Source: Celerinatantimonas yamalensis (GTDB lineage: Bacteria; Pseudomonadota; Gammaproteobacteria; Enterobacterales; Celerinatantimonadaceae). Taken from it: a stretch of DNA of 64,000 bases. Numbering within the stretch: position 1 is the stretch's first letter; every line of letters starts with the position of its first letter. A model generated the notes under the pieces. It was not told where the DNA came from and did no database searches. It saw only the letters and a program-made list of their open reading frames with translations. A program made the position numbers and the translations under genes. Positions 35,732-45,448 of the stretch are shown piece by piece. Where the stretch lies: assembly GCF_046054155.1 (NCBI RefSeq), contig NZ_JBEQCT010000001.1, forward strand, positions 62,001-126,000, written 5' to 3'.

Positions 35732-36745
35732 TTAATGAATTGTTAGCTCACCGCGTATATTCGCTTGCATTTTTTGCCGGATCACATCGACTGAAAGGTC
35801 TTGACTGAGTAAATAGTGTAGCTTGGTTAAAGCGGCCTCAGTTGTCATGTCTTTCCCGCCAATGACGCCCGCTCTGGCCAGCGCATTTCCAGTCGCATAA
35901 CCGCCCATATTAACCGTGCCACTTAGGCACTGCGTCAGATTGACGACAATCACGCCGCGTAGGCAAGCCTGCTCGAGTAGTTTTAAAAATTGCGGGTTTT
36001 GTGGTGCGTTGCCGACCCCATAGCTTAAAATAATTAACGCTTTAACAGGTTGGCGTAGAATGTTGGCAATGACCTCAGTCGATAAACCCGGATAAATGGT
36101 GGCGACACCAACTGGTTGTGGGGTGATAGGACTAACCGTGAGCGAACGCTCGATAATTGGGGTTACTTCTCCACGGATCAGTTCAATCTGGATCCCCGCT
36201 TTAAGTAAGGGCTCGAAGTTAGGCGAGCTGAATGCCGCGAAACCATCGGCATGAACTTTGGTGGAACGGTTTCCTCTATAGAGCATATTATTAAAAAATA
36301 AGCAGACTTCGTGGATCGGGTAATTCGCCGCAATATAAAGCGAGTTAAGCAGATTGGTTTGTCCGTCAGATCGCAGTTCACAGAGAGGGATCTGTGAACC
36401 AGTAATAATGACCGGTTTGCTTAAATCCTCGAGCATAAACGACAGTGCTGAGGCGGTATACGCCATAGTATCGGTGCCGTGCAAAACGACAAAACCGTCA
36501 TAGTTGTGGTAGTTGGCTTTGATATCATCCGCAATGGCTTGCCAATGCGCGGGGGTCATATCTGATGAATCAATGAGCGGTGTGTATTCATTGACGGTGA
36601 ATCGGGGCATCTCTGCGCGGTGGAATTCAGGTGATTGTGCCAATAATTGACTCATAAACCCCGCGACCGGAATATATCCGTTGGGACCACGTTGCATGCC
36701 GATTGTGCCACCAGTGTAGGCGATATAAATGGATTTTTGTGTCAT
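35732..36745 (-). CDS. ansA: Cytoplasmic L-asparaginase I
   Basis: AnsA hydrolyses asparagine to aspartate and ammonia in the cytoplasm. The protein has the first active-site motif IAYTGGTIGMQRG with the nucleophilic threonine, and the second VLHGTDTMAYTASALSFML with the Thr-Asp pair. There is no signal peptide, unlike the periplasmic AnsB. The 337 residues match E. coli AnsA (338). It lies downstream of sppA on the same strand, as in E. coli, but pncA is not next to it. Confidence 0.93.
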   Translation of the reverse strand: MTQKSIYIAYTGGTIGMQRGPNGYIPVAGFMSQLLAQSPEFHRAEMPRFTVNEYTPLIDSSDMTPAHWQAIADDIKANYHNYDGFVVLHGTDTMAYTASALSFMLEDLSKPVIITGSQIPLCELRSDGQTNLLNSLYIAANYPIHEVCLFFNNMLYRGNRSTKVHADGFAAFSSPNFEPLLKAGIQIELIRGEVTPIIERSLTVSPITPQPVGVATIYPGLSTEVIANILRQPVKALIILSYGVGNAPQNPQFLKLLEQACLRGVIVVNLTQCLSGTVNMGGYATGNALARAGVIGGKDMTTEAALTKLHYLLSQDLSVDVIRQKMQANIRGELTIH

Positions 36746-36910
36746 CGATGCGTGATCCAGTTATGAAATTAGGACGGCATTATAACCAATAACTATGCAC
36801 TAGATAAAATAATTCGAGGTCTGTTTCTCAATTGGCGCAATACACGATGAGTCGAGCTGGCTAGGTCAAAAAGGAGAACATTGGATAGTGACTTGTCAGC
36901 AGATAGAATT

Positions 36911-36936
36911 GGACCCCCTACATAAGCAGGGGATCC
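36911..36936 (-). terminator. Hairpin after sppA
   Basis: GGA-C-CCCCT at 36911-36919 pairs with AGGGG-A-TCC at 36928-36936, with one C/A mismatch and an 8-nt loop, eight bases beyond the sppA stop. The U tract is weak, so some read-through to ansA is possible. Confidence 0.45.
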
Positions 36937-36943
36937 AAGAAGA

Positions 36944-38794
36944 CTAGTCGATAGCACGACATAGATTACAATACCCAAATAGATGTTGGGGATCTTCTCT
37001 AAGAAGTGCTAATGGAGCCTGTTGTTTCACGGAGATAAACTGACCCATCCATGGGAACTGTGAGGATAACCATTGGCCTATCTCTGAGTGAAGTAGTTGT
37101 CCTATCCAATGCTGTGAGTTTGAGTCTGGCACGATATTGACCAAACTATAGTGACTCAGCTTCACCGTTTTGGCTGCATAGGCAATGGCATCTTGTAGAC
37201 CACCAAGTTGGTCAACTAAGCCATTTGCCTTGGCTTCGCGGCCAGTCCAAATACGTCCTTGAGCGAGTTGATCAACGGCTGCAAAGTTTGGATAGTGGCG
37301 GCCTTTTTGCACCAATGACACAAATTGGTGGTAGCCATTTTCAACATTAAGTTGCAATATTTTAGCCACATCATCAGGCAAGGGTGCCAATGGCGATATG
37401 GTTGCATAGTCAGTTGTGGCAACGCCATCACTATGAATACCCAGTTTACTTAAGCCCGCTTCTCCCGTTGCAAATATGCCAAAAATTCCAATGGAACCGG
37501 TGATAGTCGTTGGCATAGCAAAGATTCGATTGGCAGTTGATGAAATCCAATACCCCCCCGAGGCGGCTACCGAGCCCATAGAAACAATCACAGGTTTCCC
37601 TGCTTTTTGAATAGAGGCCAATTTTGAACGAATTAACTCGGCGGCAAAGGCGCTGCCTCCGGGGCTATCAACGCGCAGTACTAAGGCTTTGATATGGGGG
37701 TCATTTTGTACTTTGTTTAGTGCATTGAGCATATCATCGGAGGCAATCATGCTATTACTACCCGAGCCGTCGACAATCGCTCCTTCGGCGGTTAATACAG
37801 CAATTTGTGAACCGTTTTGTTTTAAGCTCTGATACAGAGGCGGTTGGATGGCTTGATAATCGGTTAAATCGATATGGTTGTAACTGTTATCCCCTTGTAT
37901 ACCAAACAGATGCACCAAATATTGATGTACTTGGCTACGGGTAAACAGGTGATCGACTAATTTATTTTTGAGCGCATATTGTGCGCCGTTGCCATCGACT
38001 TGTTTAAGCTTAGCTAATAATTCGCTACCTGATGGTGCGACATTACCTGCTGAAATATCCCGATTGTGGGCAACTTGCTGGGTGTAATCTTGCCACAATT
38101 GATTGATCCAGCGGGTTAAGTCAGCTCGCGCTGGTTGGGACATTCCGTTGCGCAAATAGGGCTCAACGAATGATTTGTATATACCAACCCGAAAGACATG
38201 CATCGTGACACCGAGTTTATCCAGCGCATCTTTATAAAAGAGTTGATTGGCGCTTAACCCTTTTATCATCACAGATCCTGCTGGATTTAAAATGATTTGA
38301 TTGGCAAAGCTGGCTAAAAAGTATTGTCCTTGATCGTAATTGTCAGCAATGGCAATGACTGGTTTCCCCGATTTTTTAAAATTATTAATCGCTTTGCCCA
38401 GCATTTCCAGTTTGGTCAGCCCAGACGGTTGTAAATCGTTAAGATTTAAAACAAGGCCATTGATGCGAGTATCTGTTTTGGCTTGCTCAATGGTATGAAT
38501 CAGTGGATGGATCGCAATTTCATCCGGCAAGTCTGTTCCAATGAATCGTTGGACAAACCGAGTTAAATCACCGGTTAAGCGGGTTTTTTCCACTAATTTG
38601 CCATCAAGGTTTAAAGTCAGCGCATTTCGCCCGCTTAGTACGGGGTGGTTGTCATTCGAGTGTTGGCTAAACCCGATAATTAGACCGATAATGAGCCCAA
38701 AAACCAGAATATTCATTATAAACTGGCGAATAAAGTTAATAACGAGCCAACAACCTCGTAAGATTCGACCAATGAGTTTGAATAAAAATTTCAT
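36944..38794 (-). CDS. sppA: Signal peptide peptidase A (protease IV)
   Basis: SppA is a membrane-anchored Ser/Lys protease that degrades cleaved signal peptides. One N-terminal membrane segment (FIRQFIMNILVFGLIIGLI) is followed by two tandem SppA domains. The nucleophilic serine is residue 412 in MGSVAASGGYW (E. coli S409), and the DQGQYFLASFANQI region of the first domain contributes the lysine half of the dyad. Length is 616 against 618. A tail of about 12 residues (GYCNLCRAID) is slightly different from the usual end. The gene order ydjA, sppA, ansA is conserved with E. coli. Confidence 0.93.
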   Translation of the reverse strand: MKFLFKLIGRILRGCWLVINFIRQFIMNILVFGLIIGLIIGFSQHSNDNHPVLSGRNALTLNLDGKLVEKTRLTGDLTRFVQRFIGTDLPDEIAIHPLIHTIEQAKTDTRINGLVLNLNDLQPSGLTKLEMLGKAINNFKKSGKPVIAIADNYDQGQYFLASFANQIILNPAGSVMIKGLSANQLFYKDALDKLGVTMHVFRVGIYKSFVEPYLRNGMSQPARADLTRWINQLWQDYTQQVAHNRDISAGNVAPSGSELLAKLKQVDGNGAQYALKNKLVDHLFTRSQVHQYLVHLFGIQGDNSYNHIDLTDYQAIQPPLYQSLKQNGSQIAVLTAEGAIVDGSGSNSMIASDDMLNALNKVQNDPHIKALVLRVDSPGGSAFAAELIRSKLASIQKAGKPVIVSMGSVAASGGYWISSTANRIFAMPTTITGSIGIFGIFATGEAGLSKLGIHSDGVATTDYATISPLAPLPDDVAKILQLNVENGYHQFVSLVQKGRHYPNFAAVDQLAQGRIWTGREAKANGLVDQLGGLQDAIAYAAKTVKLSHYSLVNIVPDSNSQHWIGQLLHSEIGQWLSSQFPWMGQFISVKQQAPLALLREDPQHLFGYCNLCRAID

Positions 38795-38928
38795 GGAAAT
38801 CTCTTTATAAAAGTTAAGTACTATAGACTAGCACAGCTTAATGTACTGTTAGCTATTGTGATTTAATCTGAGTTGGATAGAACATCCACCATTCGCTCTG
38901 TTTGCTCTTATCACTGAATTGCAGCATG

Positions 38929-39483
38929 TCAAAATGTGAGTGCACATTCTAATAACACCTGATGAGTGCAGAGATCGCAAATTTGCATGTGATCGTCATC
39001 GAGTAGGGCATAGCTAGCGGACCAATCACCGCGAGGGATGGCAACAGAACCTGGATTTAATCGATAGATCCCATCCTGTCCGTACTCAGCAATAGGCAAA
39101 TGAGTATGGCCGCTGACAAATAGATCGCCAAGTGCTAAAGGCGGTAAGTTATCAGAGCGATAAAGATGCCCATGAGTAAAAAATATTCGACGACTATCGG
39201 TCAGCAGTTGTTGATAATCACTTAATATTGGGAATTGGCAAAGCATTTGATCGACTTCGCTGTCGCAATTTCCTCGCACTGCAAGGATCTTCAAACGATA
39301 TTCATTCAATAGTTCAGCCACCGCTTGTGGATGATAGTGTTCTGGGATGGCATTTCGCGGGCCATGATACAACAGATCACCTAAACAGATTAGATAATGG
39401 GCTCGGCTTTGAATAAATGCGTCGATAAGCCGTTCGGCTGCTTGTCGATCGCCATGAATATCTGAGCCGATCAATAATTTCAT
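38929..39483 (-). CDS. yfcE: Phosphodiesterase YfcE
   Basis: The 184-residue calcineurin-like phosphoesterase has all five metal motifs: GSDIHGD, GDLLYHGPRN, VRGNCDSE, THGHLY and SGHTHLP. E. coli YfcE is a manganese-dependent phosphodiesterase active on artificial diesters, with unknown natural substrate. It lies upstream of sppA on the same strand with a 130-bp gap, a position not shared with E. coli. Confidence 0.92.
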   Translation of the reverse strand: MKLLIGSDIHGDRQAAERLIDAFIQSRAHYLICLGDLLYHGPRNAIPEHYHPQAVAELLNEYRLKILAVRGNCDSEVDQMLCQFPILSDYQQLLTDSRRIFFTHGHLYRSDNLPPLALGDLFVSGHTHLPIAEYGQDGIYRLNPGSVAIPRGDWSASYALLDDDHMQICDLCTHQVLLECALTF

Positions 39484-39799
39484 GGTCTGAAATCTCCAAT
39501 ATAAGTAAATAGAGTGAGGACGTTCGGGGGTCGTTTATCCAATAGTGTATAGTAACAAGAGCGAGTAACTAGGAACTTGGCTGTCCGTTGAACTTTCAGT
39601 GGGTGAGTACGGCAATGGTGCACGCTGTATGGCAATAAGGAAGAATTCATCGGTAGTATCGCTCTACCTTTGGTGCAACGGGTATACACTTATAAACCAA
39701 CTGCCGGTATGCGTATCAATTCGTATTAAAAGTGTGGTTTTTTTTGATTGCAGAGTCAAGCACAATAGAAGCTGGGTAACTTAATATCAGGATATTGTT
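39484..39799. other. Divergent yfcE / ydjA intergenic region
   Basis: 316 bp without a supported gene. It should hold promoters for both flanking genes. No operator-like palindrome was found. Confidence 0.4.
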
Positions 39800-40342
39800 A
39801 TGGAAGCTATCGAATTACTACTTCATCGCCATTCATGTGCCAAACTGGCAGCTCCCGCACCAACGGGAGAGGCATTAGAGACGATCTATCATGCTGGATT
39901 AAAAACACCTGACCATGGTGGCCTAAAACCGTGGCGATTTATTGAAGTCAGCGGTGCGGGGATGGATCGTTTGGCGGATATTTTTGCGGCGGCGGCACAA
40001 CATGCTCAAGGGGATGTGGATAAAGCCAAAGCAATGCCACAGCGAGCACCTCTTATTATTATTGTGATAGCATCATACGTCATTCATCCTAAGGTGCCTG
40101 AAATGGAGCAGCTATTATCGGCCGGTTGCGCGGTGCATGCGATGCAAATGGCGGCATTAGCGCAAGGGTTTAATGGTATTTGGCGAACTGGACCAATGAG
40201 CTATGATAATACAGTCAATGAGATGTTGGGATTAACTGACAGTGAGCAAATTGTTGGGTTTTTATATCTGGGCACGGCGCAAACGGGGGCTCCTCAGAAA
40301 TCCCCCTATCAGATTGACCAATTTGTATCGAAGATAAACTAA
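39800..40342 (+). CDS. ydjA: Nitroreductase family protein YdjA
   Basis: This FMN-dependent oxidoreductase of 180 residues closely follows E. coli YdjA: ELLLHRHSCAKLAAPAPTGE, HAGLKTPDHGGLKPWRFIEV, QRAPLIIIVIASY, AGCAVHAMQMAALAQGFNGIWRTG and EQIVGFLYLGT. The short form lacks a separate substrate cap and its substrate is unknown. In E. coli it is between selD and sppA; here yfcE separates it from sppA, and selD is missing. Confidence 0.9.
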   Translation: MEAIELLLHRHSCAKLAAPAPTGEALETIYHAGLKTPDHGGLKPWRFIEVSGAGMDRLADIFAAAAQHAQGDVDKAKAMPQRAPLIIIVIASYVIHPKVPEMEQLLSAGCAVHAMQMAALAQGFNGIWRTGPMSYDNTVNEMLGLTDSEQIVGFLYLGTAQTGAPQKSPYQIDQFVSKIN

Positions 40343-40405
40343 TAACACTAGAATAAAGCGTGATTGGGGCAAAACCCAACATGGCCAATGAGAGGTCAGT
40401 GATTC

Positions 40406-42277
40406 ATGAAAAAGCTGTTAAAGTGGAGTGGGATCGTTATTGTTGGATTACTGGTTGTGATAGGCATTGCCCTTGCGATCATTAATCCCAATCAATTTAA
40501 GCCGCAAATTGAACAATATGTATTGCAAAAAACGGGTCGTGAATTGAATATTACTGGCGCGATTCATTGGCAATTGTATCCCAGCCTTGGGTTAGCTCTC
40601 AATCACGTGAATATCATGAATCCTAAAGGGTATCCACATATACCGACGGCTACATTAGGTCAGTTGGGCGTGTCGGTGCAATTACTTCCATTGCTTTATG
40701 GTGATGTCAAAATTGGGCAAATTAATCTGGATCAAGTCACCTTGCATATTATTCAGCGAGCGAAAGGTCAGAATAATTTAACTGATCTGTTGCATCCAGC
40801 GAAAAGTAATGGGGTGAAGAGCGTTAAACCGAGCACGAGTGACGATGCCAAACAAACCACATCAACACATTCAGCATTATCGATTCAAGGTGTGTTATTA
40901 CGAAACCTTAAGGTGGTTGTCGACAATCAGGTGACCGGGCAACAACAAAAGGCAAGCTTAGACGAGTTATCACTGAGTCAGTTTTCTTTGGGGAAAAAGT
41001 CGCAGTTATCGGTCAAAGGGCAATTGGCATTGAACAATCTGGACGCGCAGCTAGACGGTCATGGGACACTTTGGGTTGCAACTGACTTCCACCAAATCAA
41101 ACTCAGTGGATTGACGCTGAAAGTCTTGGCCAAAGGGGCATCGTTACCCAATGGCCAGATTACTGGCGCATTAACGACCGATCTCGATATTGACTTAAAC
41201 CCTTTAGCAATCCAAGCCAATTCGTTGACCCTCGATCTGGATAAAATTCATGGCACTGGCGCGCTAAGTGCTAACTTAGCCCACAAACCGGATATTCATA
41301 TCAAACTGGCCTTTGAGGAAGTTGATCTCAACCCTTATTTGGGCTCGGCAACGCCTGCGACGGTATCGGCTAAGTCAACGCATCAATCGCCTCAGTCTGC
41401 GTCAACTCAACTATCAGCTCAAGAACCTGATTTAGGCGCATTGCAATCGTTCAATGTGAAGCTGAATTTAGCAATAAAAAAACTTATTTATCAAAAAGCA
41501 CAGTTAGGGCCTGTGGAGCTGGTGGCGAGTTTACAAAATGGTGTGGTACAAATTGATCCAGCTAGCGTGCAACTTTATGACGGCTCAGCGACGCTTAGTG
41601 CGCAACTCGATAGCCGATCAAAACCGGCGCGCTATTCTGGCCAGTTGCAGATAAGCAAGGTGTCGGCTCGCCCACTACTACGCGATTTTGTCAATTTTGA
41701 TCGATTAGCTGGACAGATGAACGCCGCTGTTAAATTTTCCGGAAATGGGCTATCACCTTTGCGTCTGCAGCGCGATAGCCAAGCTACAGGTGATGCACAC
41801 TTTTCAAATGGGTCTTATTATGGGGTAAATGTGGCGTTATTGTTGCGTAATGCGGTGAATCGTTTTAAAGGTAAGGCGCAAGAGTCAGATCAGCGCAAAA
41901 CCGACTTTACTGCATTAGATATGACCTTCAGTAAAGCGAAATGGCAGTTGAATAATCAAAAACTTCATATGAGTTCACCTTTACTTCGTATCAATGGTCA
42001 AGGTCTCTATCAATTGGATAATCATCAGTTAAATTATGATTTGAATGTCAGTGTGGTTGGATCCCTTCGGGGGCAGGGCGGCGAGTCAATTAAAGAGCTT
42101 AAAGATGTAACGATACCACTGAAGGTTACTGGACGAGTGCCCGATGAACTACACTATAAAGTGCAATTGGATGATGTACTCAAAGCCAAAGTTAAAAGAG
42201 AATTGGATAAACAAAAATCCAAACTAAAAGATAAACTTCGTCAGGAGCTTCAAGACAAACTCAAATTGCATTGGTAA
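40406..42277 (+). CDS. asmA: AsmA family protein
   Basis: The 623-residue protein has an N-terminal membrane anchor (WSGIVIVGLLVVIGIALAII) and then the AsmA pattern NPNQFKPQIEQYVLQKTGRELNITG, with a C-terminal conserved part (YGVNVALLLRNAVNRFKG and the YDLNVSVVGSLRGQGG segment). AsmA-like proteins are bridge-like lipid transport proteins between inner and outer membranes. A low-complexity Ser/Thr/Gln-rich stretch near residues 310-335 looks like a linker. It starts 63 bp after ydjA. Confidence 0.88.
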   Translation: MKKLLKWSGIVIVGLLVVIGIALAIINPNQFKPQIEQYVLQKTGRELNITGAIHWQLYPSLGLALNHVNIMNPKGYPHIPTATLGQLGVSVQLLPLLYGDVKIGQINLDQVTLHIIQRAKGQNNLTDLLHPAKSNGVKSVKPSTSDDAKQTTSTHSALSIQGVLLRNLKVVVDNQVTGQQQKASLDELSLSQFSLGKKSQLSVKGQLALNNLDAQLDGHGTLWVATDFHQIKLSGLTLKVLAKGASLPNGQITGALTTDLDIDLNPLAIQANSLTLDLDKIHGTGALSANLAHKPDIHIKLAFEEVDLNPYLGSATPATVSAKSTHQSPQSASTQLSAQEPDLGALQSFNVKLNLAIKKLIYQKAQLGPVELVASLQNGVVQIDPASVQLYDGSATLSAQLDSRSKPARYSGQLQISKVSARPLLRDFVNFDRLAGQMNAAVKFSGNGLSPLRLQRDSQATGDAHFSNGSYYGVNVALLLRNAVNRFKGKAQESDQRKTDFTALDMTFSKAKWQLNNQKLHMSSPLLRINGQGLYQLDNHQLNYDLNVSVVGSLRGQGGESIKELKDVTIPLKVTGRVPDELHYKVQLDDVLKAKVKRELDKQKSKLKDKLRQELQDKLKLHW

Positions 42278-42570
42278 ATCTGGATGCAGTGAGTCTACTG
42301 TTGGGCACTGGCTTTGAGCTGATTAAATAGCGTACTCAATCGGTCTGGTCGTGCCTTTTTAGCTTGTATATTGCCAGTTAGTTATAACGATTTATTATAT
42401 TGTATTAATATTACTCAGTTGCACTAATGCGAAAGCTCTTCAATACTAGTTATCAGTCATGATGCGTTCCAACGAATTTTGCGAGTCATTTCGAAGGGCT
42501 AACTAAGATCTGCAATGTGACAGAGATATCTATTATGGCGGCGTATTAGTTATTGATTATAATTTAAGCA

Positions 42571-43080
42571 TTGTCTGTTTTATGGTGTATTGATGTGTTA
42601 ATTCATGAGCAATTACAATTTTGGGTGGATCAGCTACTAGCCACGAAATATCGAGCTAGCGCTCTTTCGTGTGAGTGTTTTTATCCTGCATTGAAAGGGT
42701 ATTTTCCACGTGAATATCTGGCCCAATGCAGCTATATTGTTGTTGACGAATTACCTTCGCCCGAACATTTTTTCGCGAAGCATCAAATTGATATGCCTTC
42801 ATTTGTCTTAAATTCCCCCCGACGTTCAGTCACCTACGGTAAGCAATACTTTATTCATAATGATTATGTTGAGGATGTTGCGGTGCACTTGCATGAACTG
42901 GTTCATACCTGTCAGTGGCATGTGTTGGGAAGTTGGTTTCTTGGCGAATTTATTCAGCAGATCCAAGAGTATAGTATTGATAATGCGCCTTTGGAGATTA
43001 TGGCGTGTGAAGTCGAGCATCATTTTCGCCAACATGGCTCACCCATAGATGTTAAATCACTGGTGTATAGCCGTTTATAA
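42571..43080 (+). CDS. Hypothetical zincin-like protein (HExxH)
   Basis: I do not recognise the family. The 169-residue protein has HELVH at residues 108-112 in VHLHELVHTCQWHVLGSWFLGEF, with a further conserved-looking Glu-rich tail (EIMACEVEHHF). This is the layout of gluzincin-type metallopeptidases. No signal peptide is apparent. The first possible start is TTG 42571 without a ribosome binding site; GTG 42595 with GGTG seven bases upstream may be better. The 290 bp before it, after asmA, holds nothing I can name. It is followed by a bidirectional terminator. Confidence 0.6.
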   Translation: MSVLWCIDVLIHEQLQFWVDQLLATKYRASALSCECFYPALKGYFPREYLAQCSYIVVDELPSPEHFFAKHQIDMPSFVLNSPRRSVTYGKQYFIHNDYVEDVAVHLHELVHTCQWHVLGSWFLGEFIQQIQEYSIDNAPLEIMACEVEHHFRQHGSPIDVKSLVYSRL

Positions 43081-43116
43081 AAAAACCACGCCGAAGGGAG
43101 TGGCTTTTTATAAAAT
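43081..43116. terminator. Bidirectional terminator between the zincin gene and asnS
   Basis: AACCAC...GTGGCTT with inner pairing around GAA lies between runs of A (43080-43086) and T (43105-43110), so it serves both convergent genes. Confidence 0.8.
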
Positions 43117-43122
43117 CGAAGC

Positions 43123-44523
43123 TTAATAATCGGCTAAACGAGGTGCCCGTGGAAATGGGATCACGTCACGAATATTTTGCATACCGGTGACATAGGTAAC
43201 GAGTCGATCAAAGCCTAGGCCAAAGCCTGAGTGAGGGACTGTCCCGTAACGGCGCAGATCGCGATACCAGCTGTAATCTTCAGGGTTGAGATTCATCTCG
43301 CTAAGACGCGCATCGAGTCTATCCAAGCGCTCTTCACGTTGACTTCCACCGATAATCTCGCCAATACCTGGGGCTAGAACGTCCATTGCCGCAACAGTTT
43401 TGCCATCATCATTCATTCGCATGTAAAATGCTTTGATATCTTTCGGATAGTTCTTCACAACCACTGGCGATTTAAAATGCTCTTCGGCCAGATAGCGTTC
43501 ATGTTCAGATGACATGTCAATTCCCCATTCAACAGGGTATTCAAACTGACGACCAGATTGAATTAGAATATTAATCGCATCGGTGTAATCGACTTGCGCA
43601 AAATCTTTGTTAATGAAGTTTTCTAAGCGTGTAATGGCATCTTTTTGGATCCGCTGAGCAAAAAACTCCATGTCATCACGGCGTTCGCTGAGCACGGCAT
43701 TGAAAACATACTTGAGCATTTTTTCTGCAAATGCAGCTGTTTCATCAAGGTCTGCGAATGCAATTTCGGGTTCGACCATCCAAAACTCAGCCAAATGACG
43801 ACTGGTATTAGATTTTTCAGCACGGAAGGTTGGGCCAAAGGTGTAGACTTTACTCAATGCACAGGCGTAGGTTTCAACGTTGAGCTGACCGGAAACAGTT
43901 AAAAAGGCCTCTTTACCGAAAAAATCTTCACTGAAATCGACATCGCCTTGTTCAGTGCGAGGCAAGTTAGCTAAATCTAAGGTGCTCACCCGGAACATTT
44001 CCCCCGCACCTTCACAGTCATTGGCCGTAATAATAGGCGTGCTGATCCAGTAGTAACCTTGCTCATGGAAGAAACGATGCATGGCTTGCGATAAGCAGTT
44101 ACGAATGCGTGTTACCGCGCCGATCACATTGGTACGAGCGCGTAGATGGGAGTACTCACGCAGATATTCAATGCTGTGACGCTTAGCTGCCATTGGATAG
44201 CTATCAGGGTTTTCCACCCAACCTAACACATCAACCTGCTCGGCTTGAATTTCAAACGCTTGGCCTTCGCCCAATGATTCGACTAAAGTGCCACTCACAG
44301 TCACGGAGCAACCTGTTGTCAGGCGGGTGACTTCATCTTGATAATTGTCTAGCGAATTAGGCACCACCGCTTGAATTGGATGAAAGCATGAGCCATCGTG
44401 AATAGCTAAAAATGAAATTCCCGCTTTGGAATCACGTCGCGTACGGATCCAACCTTTGACTGTTACCTGCTCACCGCTTTGGCGTTTGCCAGTGAGGAGG
44501 TCGGCCACTGAAGTGTGCGTCAT
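43123..44523 (-). CDS. asnS: Asparaginyl-tRNA synthetase
   Basis: AsnS charges tRNA-Asn. The 466-residue class IIb synthetase has the N-terminal anticodon-binding OB fold (KGWIRTRRDSKAGISFLAIHDGS), motif 2 region FGPTFRAEKSNTSRHLAEFWMVEPE, and motif 3 GFGLGFDRLVTYVTGMQNIRDVIPFPR. Length equals the E. coli enzyme. It is a single gene; the 550 bp upstream holds no visible gene. Confidence 0.97.
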   Translation of the reverse strand: MTHTSVADLLTGKRQSGEQVTVKGWIRTRRDSKAGISFLAIHDGSCFHPIQAVVPNSLDNYQDEVTRLTTGCSVTVSGTLVESLGEGQAFEIQAEQVDVLGWVENPDSYPMAAKRHSIEYLREYSHLRARTNVIGAVTRIRNCLSQAMHRFFHEQGYYWISTPIITANDCEGAGEMFRVSTLDLANLPRTEQGDVDFSEDFFGKEAFLTVSGQLNVETYACALSKVYTFGPTFRAEKSNTSRHLAEFWMVEPEIAFADLDETAAFAEKMLKYVFNAVLSERRDDMEFFAQRIQKDAITRLENFINKDFAQVDYTDAINILIQSGRQFEYPVEWGIDMSSEHERYLAEEHFKSPVVVKNYPKDIKAFYMRMNDDGKTVAAMDVLAPGIGEIIGGSQREERLDRLDARLSEMNLNPEDYSWYRDLRRYGTVPHSGFGLGFDRLVTYVTGMQNIRDVIPFPRAPRLADY

Positions 44524-45076
44524 AGCAGCAAAATACTCCGTTAGAAATGGTAAAATAATTCGAGCCTGTTATGTTACTCTTGACAAGGGAAGACTCAAGA
44601 AAAAAATGCCAGTTGCTGGACGACATGGTCGTTTATTGATGGATTAATGTGCAAGCTTGATTAAATATCGTGTCATTTTTGTTTATTAAAAGCTATTGCA
44701 ACTTAATTGCCTGATCTATAGCGATATGAATAGAAATAAAATGTGTTGACGTTTTAGGCGTATTTTTACCGCAAGTTGGCTGGCTTTTATGCAAGTGGAG
44801 CCCGTGTTGTTATGGACATAGCCGATGATAATGGGTCAAAAAACCCAGCTAAATGTTGCCCGAAAGGGGCGTCAGACAAGCTTCTCTCTTTGTGACTGAT
44901 TACTCATTTCGTGAGCAAGATCGGATGGGAGCGAACAATATCAAATATCGAAGATCAGCACGGGTAGAATTTTGACAAGTTTAGCAAGCGGATGACGCCT
45001 TGATTTGCACCCGATTGCATGCCTATAGTGTCGAAGCAAAGAACATTTTGAATCATGATGTTTTAACGGCTAAGGA
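44524..45076. other. 553-bp stretch upstream of asnS without a gene
   Basis: No open frame has coding character. Short GC hairpins near 44838-44875 (TGGGT...ACCCA and GCCC-GAAA-GGGGC) lack T runs. It should include the asnS promoter and, near 45060, the AAGGAATGG ribosome binding site of the next gene. A small RNA cannot be excluded. Confidence 0.4.
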
Positions 45077-45448
45077 ATGGCAATGTCTCCATCACATAAA
45101 GAGCGTCGGCGTGGGCCTGACAAGTTACAGCGGTGGCTATCCTTACTGACGATCATCTGTTGGTTCATTTTTTTAGGGGCGCTGATTATCTTTCATTATG
45201 CTCGTCCGCAGATTGACTATGGTTATCTTGAATTCAAAGGGATTGATATTCGAGCGCATTGGGATGCAACGTACTTGCCTTGGTATTTACGCCTATTGTG
45301 GTTGTGTATTATTGTCACATTAGTAGATCTCCTCTTACGCTTGCCGCGCCATCGGCGCCGCAGTGACCATCATATCTATAATTTAATTGTGCTGTTGTTA
45401 ATCAGTGCCGGCGCGCTGGGGAGTTACTATGTGGGGTTATTTGGTTAA
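45077..45448 (+). CDS. Hypothetical small inner-membrane protein
   Basis: This 123-residue protein has a basic N-terminus (SHKERRRGPDKLQRWLSLLT) and three hydrophobic segments (about residues 20-42, 68-86 and 103-121), with a basic loop RLPRHRRRSDHH. No family is recognised. AAGGAATGG precedes the ATG. Its stop touches the stop of the convergent HTH protein gene, and the two may be evolutionarily linked or simply neighbours. Confidence 0.65.
   Translation: MAMSPSHKERRRGPDKLQRWLSLLTIICWFIFLGALIIFHYARPQIDYGYLEFKGIDIRAHWDATYLPWYLRLLWLCIIVTLVDLLLRLPRHRRRSDHHIYNLIVLLLISAGALGSYYVGLFG

Noticed and set aside
36793..36978. 61-codon minus frame between ansA and sppA
   Set aside because: It overlaps the end of sppA and the hairpin there, and lacks a ribosome binding site.
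44838..44875. Small RNA or terminator upstream of asnS
   Set aside because: The two short hairpins have no T run and no promoter could be identified.
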